Origin: Apodospora peruviana
Lineage: Eukaryota > Ascomycota > Sordariomycetes > Sordariales > Lasiosphaeriaceae
NCBI GenBank assembly: GCA_033439685.1
Contig: JAUEDM010000009.1
Span: forward strand, 1,178,001-1,242,000
Reading direction: 5' to 3'
DNA length: 64,000 nucleotides
In this document: piece after piece, positions 35,108 through 49,437 of the stretch
Position numbering within the stretch: position 1 is the first letter of the stretch
How the letters are laid out: each line of letters opens with the position of its first letter
The notes under the pieces: model-generated
The model's database searches: none
What the model was told of the DNA's origin: nothing
What the model saw: only the letters and a program-made list of their open reading frames with translations
Translations under genes and position numbers: made by a program

Positions 35108-37144
35108 CTAGAATGTGCTGGTGGCCAACCGACTGGCCGCGTTCCGCGCATCGACACGATCCTCATCGTCTTCCTCGGCGAGCCCAGGCAGAAGGCCGGA
35201 TGCGCCGCTGTGGGCCCTTGAGCGCCCTCCGCTGCCGTCGCCGCCTTGCTCCCCACCCTCGCCAGCCTCGCCACCACCAACACCCTCATCCTCGGGTAGT
35301 GCGCCCATGAAGCTGCCGGATATGCTTCGAGTGAGGGCCGAGTCGGTGCGGCGGGGGACGCCGCTCCAGGCGTCGCCCTTGGGACCCTGGGAGGCGGCCA
35401 TGCTGGCGCGGCGGGTGGTCGGGTGGGCCTCCCGTCCAAGACGGCTCAGGCCGCCGCTGGCATCGATGGTACGGATATCCGGGCGGACGCTCTCGAGGAG
35501 GGCCAACGTCCTGCGCTCGGCCTCGATCTCGCGCAGCACGTACTCACGAATACTAAGACGCAGGTCGGCGGCGGTGCGGGCGAACCACTTGCGGCGCTCA
35601 TGGACGAGATTACGCGTCACGCGCGTCGTCTTCTGGAACAGCGAGCTCTCATTGTGGCGCGCCTCGTCGAGGCTGGCAATCGCCTCGTCCACCTTCTCGC
35701 GGCGCACGTTGGAGCTCGCTTTCAATCGGTCGGCCGCGGTGAGCTTGCTGCGAGTCAGCTCCTGCGCCTGCAGGAAATCGCGGATGAGGATCTGCCGATT
35801 CGTAAGGGTTTCTTTCACGATGAAGGCGTCTTGCGAGTGGTACTGGAAGGGATCGCCGATGGTGGTGGCCTCGGCCGTGGCCTGGGCGGCGTGGCAGTCG
35901 CCGACCGTCTGGATGACCTTACCGAGCTTGCGGTAGGCGTTGGCGAGACCTTGGTGCAGCTCTTGCGCGTGCATGCTCCCAAGCTTGACGCCGAAATCGG
36001 ACTCGGAGAGGCCAAGTCCTGATGGCCGATGGTTAGTCTAATCTTTTGAGGTTTTATGCAGAAGGGGATAGGTAGGCTAGACTCACCTCTTCGTGATTTG
36101 ACGAGCTTGTCTACCTTATGTCCAGCATCCATCGCGCCCAGATAAAACAGCTTGATGATAGGGCGAGCTTCCTGCAGCTCCGGAGTGTCGTCGGGCGGCG
36201 GCGCAAACTGCTTGAGGATCTTGCGCCGCACGCCAGTTGCGGGCTGCTTCTTCTTCACCATCGGACTGTAGCCGAAGTCGCTCTCGACGAACAAGACTAT
36301 CTCGTCATCCCTCATGAGAACCTCGTTACTGCAGACATAGTTGAACCACCTCTGCATCAGCGCCTTCACGCGCGCCTCATCCTCGTCGGTCCCAGCGCCT
36401 GCGGATGTCAACGCTGGCGGTACGGCGGGCACGATAGCTTCGGGGTTTGCGGATATCAGATGGTCGGCTAGCTTAATGAATTCTGAATGGAGACGGCGGA
36501 CGTCGCGATATTGTGTAGTTCGGAAACTGGGTAGGTTTGTCTTTTTTGTTTCGGTTAGCATCTATCGTAGGGTCAAGGGGTAGATGGCATGGAATTCGTA
36601 CGTGTACGTCAAATCTGAGGATGGGATCTTTGCGTCCTGTTCTTTCCAGGCCGGTAATCTTAGCTTGGAGCTTGAACTGTGGTTGGTGCGGTCTCCGAGC
36701 TTGCTGTTCCTGCTGTTGGTGTTGTTGCTGCTGCTGCTGCGCATATTCGCCACCGGGTTGTCCTTGGGAGGGTCGCTGTAAATCTCCATGTTGCGACGAC
36801 TGCGTCTGATCAGCTGGATAGCCCTGACTTTGGCGGTCTCGGGGCACTGGAGTTGGAGCCGAATCCTCCGATTGCGATTCGGCCGACTTGTTTGTATCAG
36901 CAGCGGAGACGGTGCTGTTTGCTGTGTCGGGACGTCGGAACTCGCTCTCACCTGCGCCAAAGCCCCCGTCGTCGGCCAGGCCATTGCTCGAGGTTTGAGA
37001 GGGAAACCGAAATGGTGAGGCCGGGGGTTGGCCTGTGAGGCCGGGAGTAAAGTTTGTTCGATTCGAACGAGGAGAATTGGCGGGGGAACCCCATGGAGAG
37101 GCGTCGGCAGGGTGGTCGTCGTGTATTGAAGCACTGTAGTCCAT
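35108..37144 (-). CDS. vps17: Retromer/sorting-nexin PX-BAR protein Vps17
   Basis: Membrane-bending SNX subunit that pairs with Vps5 and acts with retromer in endosome-to-Golgi recycling. Three exons are inferred: 37144-36602, 36540-36087 and 36018-35108, 1908 nt (635 aa). Residues 1-155 are disordered and end in a Gln-rich stretch (QQQQQQHQQQEQQ). The PX domain (about 155-300) begins FKLQAKITGLERTG; its first junction gives ILRFDVH/TNLPSFRTTQYRDVRR. A conserved linker FGYSPMVKKKQPATGVRRK leads into the BAR helices (about 340-530). The tail is Gly/acidic-rich. Divergent from MEF2, with 918 bp between starts. Confidence 0.9.
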
Positions 37145-38062
37145 GGCGGGCGATTGGGTCGTGAGGCTCTTAGGGTGGGAGAAAGAGGAAGACCGAAGTG
37201 GCGGTCTCGACGAATGAAGTTGGCTCCTGTTTGCGCCTCGTGGGTTGATGGTACTGGTGAGTGTGGTGCTGACCAGGTTCTAGGAGTCGTCGGCACGTCA
37301 GGCTCCAGCTCGGAGGAGCTATGTAGGCACGGGAGGATAAGCTACCTATCTGCAGCTATGCGCTCGTCGTTTGCCACCAACAATAGCTGGTAAGTGATGG
37401 ATTGTTTGCTCAATGAGGAGTTATGGTTTGTTTGGCACGTTTGGGTTGTCGATATTCCGACTCCAGCCGTTAGTTCATGTTGTTGTCGGTTGTTAGGAGA
37501 CGGGAGGCGGGAGTGACCTTACGTACGCAGCAGCTTTCGACTCCGCATCCATCGCCGCCAGCCGAGCCGGGCCTTGGCGTCCAGGTTTGCCCCGACAGTT
37601 GAAGACCGGTGCGGGAAACAACGTATAGGGCACGAACCATATGATTGGACACTCACTGGCAGGGCATCGACAGGGCAGGCACGCACAAGACCGGAAGCCA
37701 CTTGAAGGCAGTGACAGGCAGCTGTCTCACTTCTGCGTCTCTTCACTGTGACGTGCCACCAGCAAATTGCTTCCTCACACTGTGCAATTGAACGATGATC
37801 AGATTTATCATATGCATCCAATGCCCCCCAGTTGACATGCCAAACACCAAAAAGCAAAACATGTCTACAGCGGTGTGCACGGCTGCCTAGGTCTCTGCAT
37901 AATGAAGTGCAGTTGATCAAGTTGTCAATTGAGATGTGATTTTCCTACAAATTACCCTGTCCATCCTCCTCTGCCTTTCCTCGCCGTCCTTGGCCTCCCA
38001 GCAGCTCAACCCGGCCAAGACACAAGAAGTAACAACCACGTCGTGTCATACAAAAGTTGGGG
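37145..38062. other. Divergent promoter region VPS17 / MEF2
   Basis: No gene is seen in the 918 bp between the two start codons. The frames present are short and overlap on both strands. Confidence 0.6.
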
Positions 38063-40752
38063 ATGCTTGTAACTATATCCAATCGAGGCTGCCGCCATCA
38101 TCATGGGCATCACAAAGTCCTCAGCCTAGTGCAATCGAGAAGTGCCCGTGTTCGGTCGGTCCAATGGAGCTACCTGAGCATTCGACGCATTCATGGCGAG
38201 TATTCTTCAGCCTCACATCATGAGAGGACGGAGAATATTCGTAACATCGGCATCATTGCCCATGTCGATGCGGTACGCTCTGTCTCTTGCACCGGGCCCA
38301 ACGCTTCATGGTAGACCGTTGGCCTAGACTCTAACGGCTTCCAGGGCAAAACGACCACAACAGAGCGCATGCTCTACTACAGCGGTCGGACGCGTAATAT
38401 TGGCAGTATGTCGTTCAAATGAGTGCCTCCAACGCGACCATTGCAGTTACTGACCCCAATATAGACGTCGACAGTGGTAACACCATCACTGACTTTCTCG
38501 AGTTGGAGAGACAACGTGGCATTACCATCCAATCCGCCGCCATCACCTTCCACTGGCCGCCGCAGCAGGCTTTAGCTCCTGGCGAGGAACCAATGACGAT
38601 CAATCTCATAGACACACCCGGTCATCAAGATTTCCGCTATGAGGTTGACCGCTGCCTGCCCATCCTGGACGGTGCTATCTGTATTCTCGACTCCGTCAAG
38701 GGTGTCGAGACCCACACAGAGCGAGTCTGGAGCTCTGCCCACCTCTCCAGAATCCCGCGTCTGATATTTGTCAACAAACTCGATCGTGATGGCGCCTCTT
38801 TCAAAAGGTCGGTCCAAGAGGTTGTAATGAGACTGCGGACCTGGCCACTCGTATGCCAGATTCCCTGGTGGCATGGCAACGACAACTTCGGCGGTGTTGT
38901 CGACGTCGTCAACGAGGTAGGCCTGAAGTTTGCGACCAACGGCGCCATGACGGTCGTCAGCAAAGAGCATATTCCAAACGAACTTCGTCAGGAGATGGAG
39001 AAAGCTCGAACATCTCTTCTGGAAACGCTATCTTACCAGGATGACTTGCTTTTGGACGAGTACTTGAACCTCCAGAATGATGTACCCGCCGCTTCCATCA
39101 AGCGAGCCATCAGAAAACTGATTATGGATGGCGAGGCACGCTTCTCGCCAGTCTTTGCCGGAGCCAGCTTCCGCAATATTGGCGTCCAGCCGCTGCTCGA
39201 CGCTGTGGTTGATTACCTCCCCAGTCCACTGGACAGACCCGAGTTGCAGGTGACTATGGACGCCAAGACAGATTCCTTGTCTCACTTCCTCCAGAAAGAA
39301 GTCAAGAAGAAAGGCCATCATCCCAACCAACCACCCATTGTGGCGCTTGCCAATGTTTTCAAGGTGGTGGACGATCCGAAGCGTGGCATGATGAGCTATG
39401 TGCGTGTCTATCACGGTGCGTTGAGCCGGAGCAGTCACATGTGGAACAGCCACATTCACGGTTTCGAGAAGCCACTTAATCTTTTGCATGTCTTTGCAAA
39501 CGACCACCATGATATCCAGCACTTGCCCACAGGACATATCGGTGCCATGACTGGTCTCAAGTACGCTCGAACCGGAGACACCTTGGTCACCTTCCCGGGC
39601 AATCACACCCAGAAGGTTCCTGAGCCATTAAGGAATATTCGGATCAAGACTCTCGAGATTCCGCCTGCAGTTGCTTTTATCGCTATTGACCCGTTCTCGC
39701 CAACGGCCAACGAGAGGTTAGAAGCAGCCTTGAAGAAACTGTCGCGAGAAGATCCCAGCATTCGCTGGACCAAGGACGAGAAGACGGAACAGCTCATTGT
39801 CTCTGGAATGGGCCTCCTGCATCTTGAGATTGCACAACATCGCCTCCTCACGCACTACAAGATCGACAAGGAATCAGCCCTGTGGGGCGATATTGAGGTT
39901 GAATATGCAGAAACCCCTGTGGGCCCAGCCGGTCCGCTTCGATTCACGTTTGACCGGCCCCTCCTTGACAAGGCCGGCAAGGCTGCATGCGCGGTCACTG
40001 TCGAGCCCCTTGAGGAGCACCACCGCGACCAGTCGCTCCTCGATCCAGACATGTCCCTCGAATCAACAATCGAGCGCGACGGCAACATCATTCATATCTC
40101 TATTCCCCTTCCTGAACGCGCCAATTTGAACGATCTTCCCTTTGAGCCGGAAACTCTCCGCCAGCAGCTGCTGAACGGTGCGATTGCCGGGCTTTCTAGA
40201 GGGCCCCGTCGGAGCTCACGGGTTCGCAACTGCTATGTTTCGGTTACGTTCAACCCTCAGACGGATTATTTCGGTGTAGCGTCGACTGGCGGTCATATCA
40301 CGAATGCAGCCATCGGTGCGGTCCGGGCTGCGCTCAAGGAGGTGCACGGAAGAGGGGAGATGGGCGTCCTGGAGCCATTTACCAATGTTACAATCAACTG
40401 TCCCGAGGAAGCCAGCGGTGCGATCCAGCATGACTTTACCTCCGCTCGGGGCGGTCAGGTGCTGGAGACCCGCAAGCCGGACGAGGACTTGTACGCCACA
40501 GCAGGGATTGATGTTTCCACTGTCTATGTCCCGCCAGATCCGTACGACTCGGTCCAGTCGCTCCGGGATCCGAAGAAGAGCATGGTCAGGATGCTAGACC
40601 TCATCGGCAAGGCGCCGCTCAAGGAGATGATGAAGTATGACAGTCAGCTGCGGAGCATGACGGGCGGTCGTCACGAGCTTCAGCTGTCTCCGGGCAACTT
40701 CGAGCTGGTTGTGGGTCCGCGGGAGAAGGCCTTGGACAACTCACGGATGTGA
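38063..40752 (+). CDS. mef2: Mitochondrial elongation factor G2 / ribosome-releasing factor 2
   Basis: Translational GTPase that, with mitochondrial RRF, splits mitoribosomes after termination. Three exons are inferred: 38063-38272, 38345-38405 and 38465-40752, 2559 nt (852 aa). The N-terminal 50 residues are Arg/His/Ser-rich, fitting a mitochondrial presequence. GTPase motifs: G1 AHVDAGKT at 66-73 (completed across intron 1), G3 DTPGH at 140-144, G4 NKLD at 194-197; the switch region reads LELERQRGITIQSAA. Domains II-V follow to the C-terminus. The Arg/Gln-rich GITIQSAA block and overall length match EF-G2 better than EF-G1, but that choice rests on memory of the families. Start chosen because it gives the longest presequence with an ATG. 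Confidence 0.9.
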
Positions 40753-43082
<2,330 letters not shown>

Positions 43083-43612
43083 TCATTATACAATAGTACC
43101 GCGAATAGACACCGCGCGCAAGGCAATGTTTTGTTGGTGAACCAACCAAGCTGAACGATGACGCCAGGAGGATGGATGGATATCAAAACCTCGCTCTGTC
43201 TAAAAAGCATCAATCTCAAACCGCCGGACCGAACCAGACCAGACCAGACCAGCCAAAAAGCAAAACGACGCGCCGAGTTTAACAACACCGCTAGCTAGGT
43301 AGCCACATTGACAAAAAGTCAGGTATACTTTTCTCTCCAGCTTGACACCACCGCGACCGCAAACGAAACAAGAGAATGAGCAATAAAAGAAGAAAGACAA
43401 CAGTGTAAGGGGTATGTGCCATCACGCCAGCCACACCCTGTGGGCAAAACTCCAGGGTATCCCGTTCATCTGTTTATCTGCACCGCTGTCAAAAGTTCCG
43501 ATAACAAAACTCTACACCATTCATACAGCAACAGCCAGCCAGCCGCACCTTAGCTAGCTAGCTAGCTTTGCCAATCCAACCAGCCACAGAAACGAGACCA
43601 ATAGAATCTGGT
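43083..43612. other. 3' flank of the Hos3 gene with short tandem repeats
   Basis: It contains (ACCAG)4-like repeats at about 43233-43252, CAGC repeats at about 43531-43542 and a TAGC tetramer repeat at 43551-43567, the last about 46 bp past the HDAC stop codon. No gene is seen. Confidence 0.6.
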
Positions 43613-46600
43613 TTACGTCCACTTCCGCGGCGCAGGTGTCTCGGGAATCTCCCAAACGGACCCATCAAACCCACTACCACCATTCTTACTCTCTTCAGTT
43701 CCCTCCTCCATCTTAACAAATACGTCAGGCGGAGAGGCCGCGCGGCCCCCACCACCACCACCAGCAGGACTAGTAACACCAAGCCTTGACGGCGACGGCG
43801 CAAATGGAATCGCCGACGTGGCCGTAAACACGGGCAGATCCGCCTTACGCATCTGGCCCGTGGTCAACGGAGTCGAGAACGCCGTTGGTCCAGATGAGGT
43901 CGTGTTCGGTGGCAACCACTGCAGTGGCTGCTGCTTATTCTGCAGCGGAATCGTCTGCGGCGTCGGACCTTCGGGTTGGTACTGGACAAACATATCCGGA
44001 GAACTGTGACGAGTTGGACTCATCCCTCCGTTGCGGGTAGGGCTGCTTCGAGTGGTAGGAGTCGCTACCATTGGAGAGCTGGCTGGCAGTGGTGGTACTC
44101 GTTGCGGATTGAAAGGGGGGTACTTGGACATTGGCATTGGGGTGTGAGGAAGCGGGCCAGTTGCCGGGGTAGGAGGATCCGAAGGGAGGAAATAGCCGGG
44201 GCTTGTTATCTCGTCGGGGAAATAATGTTCCTCCTCTGTAGAGGAAAATGCCTGCTTCAGTGGAGAGCCTGAAGGAAGAGGGGCGGGAGGGGTAGTTAAG
44301 GGTGTTGTTGTCGTTGATGGCTGTTTCGTCTGCTCGGCTTGCTGTAGCGGTTTGTTCTCTTCGAGCGGCGTCACAACGGTGATTGACTTGGTAGTCGCGA
44401 CTTTCTCTCGCGACTTCCGCTCCCGCTCGCGAGCTTCTCGCTGTGCCTTGGTGACTAGGGTGATCTTGACCTTTTTCATATTGTCGGTAAGGGCATCCAT
44501 GTCGTCACCAGTCTGCTCAGCCGAGGAGGGACTCTGGGGTTTCCCGGCGGATGAAGCCGTGGGAGGAGATGCTTTGGACGGTTTTGCTGTAATTGTGTTG
44601 CCGACAGCAGCGCTGGGTAGCCTCTTTGGCGCCCTGGGCGCGCGTGGAACCGGCTCTTTCTTTGCCGGAGCTCGCGTTTTCTTCACCGGTAGAGAGTTGC
44701 CGGCAACAGTCCGGACACTGATGGAAGATTCAGGCCTGATGCTGAGCGAAGTATCGGGCCTGGAGGTATCCTGTAGTGGCGCAGACAGAGGCGCAGGCTC
44801 TACCAGATCCAAGTTCCCCGAGACAATGGTCGACGCCGCACTAAGTCGCCGACCGGACTGTCTAGTCGGTTGCTTTCCCGGCACAGGGGTTCCTCCACGG
44901 GAGACCAACCCCTTTTCGACGGCAAGAACTGATGGCCCGGCCACGGTCTTCCGCCTATTCTTACGCTCCAATTCGGCATCCTCTTCGTCGATGGGGAGAG
45001 TTGGCTTTGCCTTGCGCCCTCGCAGAGCCATCCTCGTTGGCGCGCGCTCTGCTTGGGTAGCTGGAACGCTTCCGGGAGGTAAAGACTGCGCGAGAGCAGA
45101 CTGGCGATCACGACGTGCCTTTGTGGCCTCCGCATTGAGATCCTCGTGGGTACAGCTATCGGTTTGGCGTCCGCTTGGGATGAGTAGCTTGCTAAGCGCG
45201 TGGGTGGCAACGTTCCATAGCACCTCAGGGGGAGGTGGAGACGGAGGTCTGGATATTGGTGACCCGTTGGCTGCCAGAGATAAACCAGATGCGCTTCGGC
45301 GGAGGCGAGGCACCACCACTGATCTTGCTACTGAAGCCTGGGTCGGAGATGAGTACGTTGGCGGCGTGGTATTCCGCGGCTTCTTCGGTTCTGGTGGCGG
45401 TGCCTGGGCGCCTTCGAGCTGCTCAAGTTCGGCCGGGGACCACCACGAGGGTTCATAGCGGCGGGCTCCTCGTTCACTAGCAGAGGAGTCCTTCCGACCG
45501 CGTACCAAGCCAATCCTCTGTCCCATCTCAGAACCTAGGCCATTCGGTTCGGGGTCCTTCGTGTTTGGTCCATCTCCCGCAAGGCCACACAGATGGCTCA
45601 GGACGCCTGAACAGAGAGCGCGGTCACTGTAGCCACCCTCCAGAACGCTGATTATCCGTCCTTCGACGCTTGTGCCCTCCTCAGCCGCAATTCGCACCAC
45701 ATCACGAGTTAGTCGCGCGTAGAACTCGGTGGGTACGTTCACGTTGTGTCGCTGCATCCCGGCGCCCTCCCACTCGCTCGCATCGAATCCGGCCGAGAGG
45801 AAAATGGCAGCTCTCGAGTTCATGCCCGATGCGCGAAGCCGTTCGGCCTGACCTCTGAGGTAGCTGCGCATCTTTTCCAGCAGAATATAGTATTTGGACT
45901 CGTAGAGTGCCCAGAAATCCGCCTCCGTCTTCCAAGGTTCTAGATGGACATTCCACACATTCTGCCCGTGCGCATTATCAATGCATAGACTCGCATTCTT
46001 GACCTTCTCCTCGTCGCCCATCTCGCACGGATAAGAGTTAATATCATGCAGACTGAAATATCCGATGGAGGTCTTCTTCCACAAAGCCGCGTTCTTAGTC
46101 AGCCCAACGCTTCTCATGTTATGCTGCCAAGCAATAGCTTGCGATCCATCACCGTGGTGCAAATCAAAGTCGATAATGGCAGCATGCGTTAGCCCATGAC
46201 TGAGGATCCCGTGCATAATTCCAACATGGACGTTATTGACCCAGCAGAACCCGGATGGATAAGTGGCGGAGCAATGGTGCCCAGGCGGTCGGATAGCGAC
46301 AAAGGCTCGCCTTGGCCCCTGCGGCCTGAAAACTGCATCAACCGCATCACACACACCTCCGAGCGCGCCTTCCAGGGCATCCAATGATTCGGCGCAGAGA
46401 TAGAGATCGCCTTCGTGCAATTTCTGGGGCACCTCCCCGTTCGCACCCTTATCCTGGGTGGGGCGCTGCAGTTCCTTCCCGTTCATGGCCAGTTTTGTCT
46501 CGGCCGAGTCGCACATGAGCTTTAACTCCTCCATCCACTTGGCCCCGTGCACATTGGTCACCGTCTGTGAGGACAGCGACAACCGCCGGGTGGTCTTTTG

Positions 46601-47368
46601 GATGCGAAATGGGATCGAAGGCAGGGTAGCCGGGTTCGTTCGCGGGTGTATGGGGAAAGCACCGTCTTGGTGGCGGTCGCCCAGGCGCACGTAGGCGGCC
46701 GAGACGCCCATGACGCACGCCTTGATCCTCTCGGGCCGCTCGACGATGGTGCTCAGAGCGGCACGCGAAGTGCGAGGTCGGGAGTAGCGGTGGCCGTAGC
46801 AGGCATCGTTAAGAATGACAACAGTTTCGGCCGGCAGGTCTCGAGTCGTGTTGGCATCGTGGTGGGTAGCGAGCTCGGCCTTAAAGAAGGCGCTGGCGAC
46901 CGACTCGGCTGTCTGAGGGGGCTTTTCTTCGGGCGAGGATTCTCGGAAGGGTGATCTTGCGGCTGAAGGAGACAAGGCACTGACGTTGACGGAGCTGGCG
47001 CGACGGGGCGGCGCTACGCCGCTCACCGAATGGAGTGAGTTCATCGATGCTTTCCTAAGCAAGGTTGGGGTCGCAGATCGGGACGGAGTGCGGCTGCTGC
47101 CGTTAGAGGAGCTCCGCAAGGCGCTACCCGATCTAGGGGTGCTCGGCGATCTGTCAACGGGGTGCTTTAAAGGACTAGATGAGCCTGCGGAGTTGAGCGG
47201 CCGTGGAGAGCGAGGCGACTTCACAGGCGACGGGGACGAGGTAGAAATGGTGAGATGGTTGAGTGACTGGGTGAGGACATCACTGTCTGGCGCCTCTCTG
47301 TCGGACGGAATGAGCACTCTCTTTGGCGGAGAGGCCCGTGACGGCGGCTTTGGGGATGGCGACGCCAT
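43613..47368 (-). CDS. hos3: Class II-type histone deacetylase, Hos3/HosB subfamily
   Basis: Zinc-dependent lysine deacetylase. One uninterrupted exon of 3756 nt (1251 aa). Residues 1 to about 170 are Ser/Pro-rich and disordered. The HDAC domain spans about 175-590: RPPGHHC with the tandem catalytic His near 363-367, SGFCWVNN, the zinc/charge-relay block DFDLHHGDG near 398-406, and LSAGFDASEWE near 521 with the second metal Asp. The C-terminal 650 residues are low complexity with basic patches (for example AQREARERERKSREK). The long tail and fungal-specific domain point to Hos3 rather than Rpd3 or Hda1. Start chosen at MASPSPKPP, the first ATG; the open frame upstream to 47425 has only a TTG. 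Confidence 0.9.
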   Translation of the reverse strand: MASPSPKPPSRASPPKRVLIPSDREAPDSDVLTQSLNHLTISTSSPSPVKSPRSPRPLNSAGSSSPLKHPVDRSPSTPRSGSALRSSSNGSSRTPSRSATPTLLRKASMNSLHSVSGVAPPRRASSVNVSALSPSAARSPFRESSPEEKPPQTAESVASAFFKAELATHHDANTTRDLPAETVVILNDACYGHRYSRPRTSRAALSTIVERPERIKACVMGVSAAYVRLGDRHQDGAFPIHPRTNPATLPSIPFRIQKTTRRLSLSSQTVTNVHGAKWMEELKLMCDSAETKLAMNGKELQRPTQDKGANGEVPQKLHEGDLYLCAESLDALEGALGGVCDAVDAVFRPQGPRRAFVAIRPPGHHCSATYPSGFCWVNNVHVGIMHGILSHGLTHAAIIDFDLHHGDGSQAIAWQHNMRSVGLTKNAALWKKTSIGYFSLHDINSYPCEMGDEEKVKNASLCIDNAHGQNVWNVHLEPWKTEADFWALYESKYYILLEKMRSYLRGQAERLRASGMNSRAAIFLSAGFDASEWEGAGMQRHNVNVPTEFYARLTRDVVRIAAEEGTSVEGRIISVLEGGYSDRALCSGVLSHLCGLAGDGPNTKDPEPNGLGSEMGQRIGLVRGRKDSSASERGARRYEPSWWSPAELEQLEGAQAPPPEPKKPRNTTPPTYSSPTQASVARSVVVPRLRRSASGLSLAANGSPISRPPSPPPPEVLWNVATHALSKLLIPSGRQTDSCTHEDLNAEATKARRDRQSALAQSLPPGSVPATQAERAPTRMALRGRKAKPTLPIDEEDAELERKNRRKTVAGPSVLAVEKGLVSRGGTPVPGKQPTRQSGRRLSAASTIVSGNLDLVEPAPLSAPLQDTSRPDTSLSIRPESSISVRTVAGNSLPVKKTRAPAKKEPVPRAPRAPKRLPSAAVGNTITAKPSKASPPTASSAGKPQSPSSAEQTGDDMDALTDNMKKVKITLVTKAQREARERERKSREKVATTKSITVVTPLEENKPLQQAEQTKQPSTTTTPLTTPPAPLPSGSPLKQAFSSTEEEHYFPDEITSPGYFLPSDPPTPATGPLPHTPMPMSKYPPFNPQRVPPLPASSPMVATPTTRSSPTRNGGMSPTRHSSPDMFVQYQPEGPTPQTIPLQNKQQPLQWLPPNTTSSGPTAFSTPLTTGQMRKADLPVFTATSAIPFAPSPSRLGVTSPAGGGGGGRAASPPDVFVKMEEGTEESKNGGSGFDGSVWEIPETPAPRKWT

Positions 47369-49437
47369 GGCTCCGGGCACGGGCTTGCCAACAAAAGCAG
47401 AAGAACAAAAGGTCAAGATGCGCAATGTCTTGCTGGCTTTGCTGGCTACCTAGGTTGCTCTTTAACGCTGGTGGGGGTTAAAAAATATTGCACCTAGGTA
47501 TCCGTAATGCAGACAAAATGCAAATGCAGCTCCAGGAGAATGGGATCGCATGAAGTCATTGCATATTTGGAAGACTTTTTTGTTGTTGTTCACTCCAGAT
47601 TCAACAATGCAGTTGGAGATGTGCCTTCCCGTCCATCATTGAGCCGGGCCAGGTGCCTGGCGCCGGGCGCAACAAAGCCGGGCATGGGTGTCGCGTCACG
47701 CGTCAAACCCCGACAGGACGTCATAGCAACCTCAGGGCTATAGTGGGGCACCTCGAGACCAGGGCACGTGATCGAACCCCCAAAAACGATTGGTGTTGGA
47801 GCTGAACAACCTTCGCAACGACCCACAGCGAAAAGTGGTAGTGAGACTCAGATGCTTCAACCTCTTCCAAACGATACAGTGGTCTAATTTTCCGGTTATT
47901 GCGGTAGAGAAATTTGCACACGCTTTACTGTAGAAATTTGGTCTTAGCTAACTAATCATTATTATAAACTGTACAAATTGTTTGTGTTGAGCTGAACTAC
48001 TTCTACAGGGCTACCTTTAGCTCTATAGAAGGTGGTGCAAGTCGGAGTACCGCATGGCTCACTCCTTCTTGGCTGTAGTATTTCTATATAGTCGTGAGAG
48101 TCGGACACTCTCAAAGGAATGGATTTATTACGGCAGTAATCAATACAAGTACTTTGGCAATAGTTGTTGTGTCAACTACGCATCTTGTGTGTTCTTTGGA
48201 ACCCATACTCTGTGTGATTACCCCTACCTAAGACCTGAACCCTTTGTGGCTCTGTGGAGCAACAGATACTCTTGTGGTCTGTGACGAGCCAGTGCAATGA
48301 CCCAAACCATTACACCAAACCCCCCTCAATCGCAAAAGGATTCCAGAATACCAAAGGTGTCAGTCAGCCTTTGGAATTTCAATGGGTTATATACCGTTGA
48401 CGGTCGCAATCAATTCAATCAAGCCTTAATCGCACCGACCGTCACATGGTCCTTGTGTCGTCAAGGACACCCATACACAGGTTGTTACATATCTTTTAAG
48501 TCCCGACGATAGGTGTAAAGTTGTAAACCTTATTCACTCGGTAGCATTATGTGGACGACTTGTATCAATCTTATCTATAAGTTTGTATCGACTGTGGACG
48601 TAATATCTTGTTCAAGGTATGGGAATGGCATATATTGTCAGTATGAGTCCTTGAATGTCTGCCAGATATTTGGTTAGGAAGATATGGTTTGGGAAGACTA
48701 CCTTGCTACCTCCCAAGACTGGCAAGGGCAGCAAGTGAATGCTAGAGACTTTAGACCGCTTCAGAAAACAAAAACATACTTCCCAGAATTTTTTGCAAAC
48801 ATGGTGGTAGTATTGGGTATATATGAATGTTCGTTGTCCGCAGATTTTCTTCACATGACCTGCTCTTGCTTTTCAGGAGTTATAAGATTGAGCATATACA
48901 TTGAATGAAAGAGCAGTTCCGATACTATTCAAGACCAAGACGGGCGAGTTCCTAAACAAGACCTTTGTTACAAGGTGGCCATTATCAACAGATCGAGAAG
49001 GCTGGTATATTAGTGGGCACTTTATCTGTGTGAGCCACCAACTTTCATCCGAGCTTGATAAATTGAATGTGTCTTGCGCGTCCAGGCCATATCTGCCACT
49101 TTTTCTCCACTATAATAGGGGGGAAGGAACTATCTTCTGAGCCTTCCAGTGAATGGAAAGCACCGAGGGGTTCAAGATTTATAAATAACCCAGGTCCAAG
49201 CCGCTGGGGATTTTCTTTTCCTGATTAACCAAAAATCTGCAGACCTCTTTATGCAAAATACAACCTCACGGACCTGTCTTTTTACCTTCGACTTTTCTAT
49301 CTACACCTACCCAAATACACGAACACAAAGCTTCCTGAGGGTTGTAGCTTTGGTACCTTATATAATACCAACGCTTAACCACTCGAGTCCTCGACAAACT
49401 CGATACGACTTCGACGGCGTCAGCTGAACGCGAAACA
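47369..49437. other. Spacer with AT-rich segment, no gene supported
   Basis: 47.9-49.1 kb is AT-richer than the neighbouring genes and carries several 70-80 codon plus-strand frames (48054-48284, 48297-48512, 48684-48908, 48901-49140) with Cys/Tyr/Trp-rich content but no domain. They could be fragments of a decayed gene. The last 250 bp hold the promoter of the gene at 49438. Confidence 0.45.

Noticed and set aside
44352..45458. 368-codon plus frame inside hos3
   Set aside because: It is an antisense shadow of the GC-rich, low-complexity HDAC tail.
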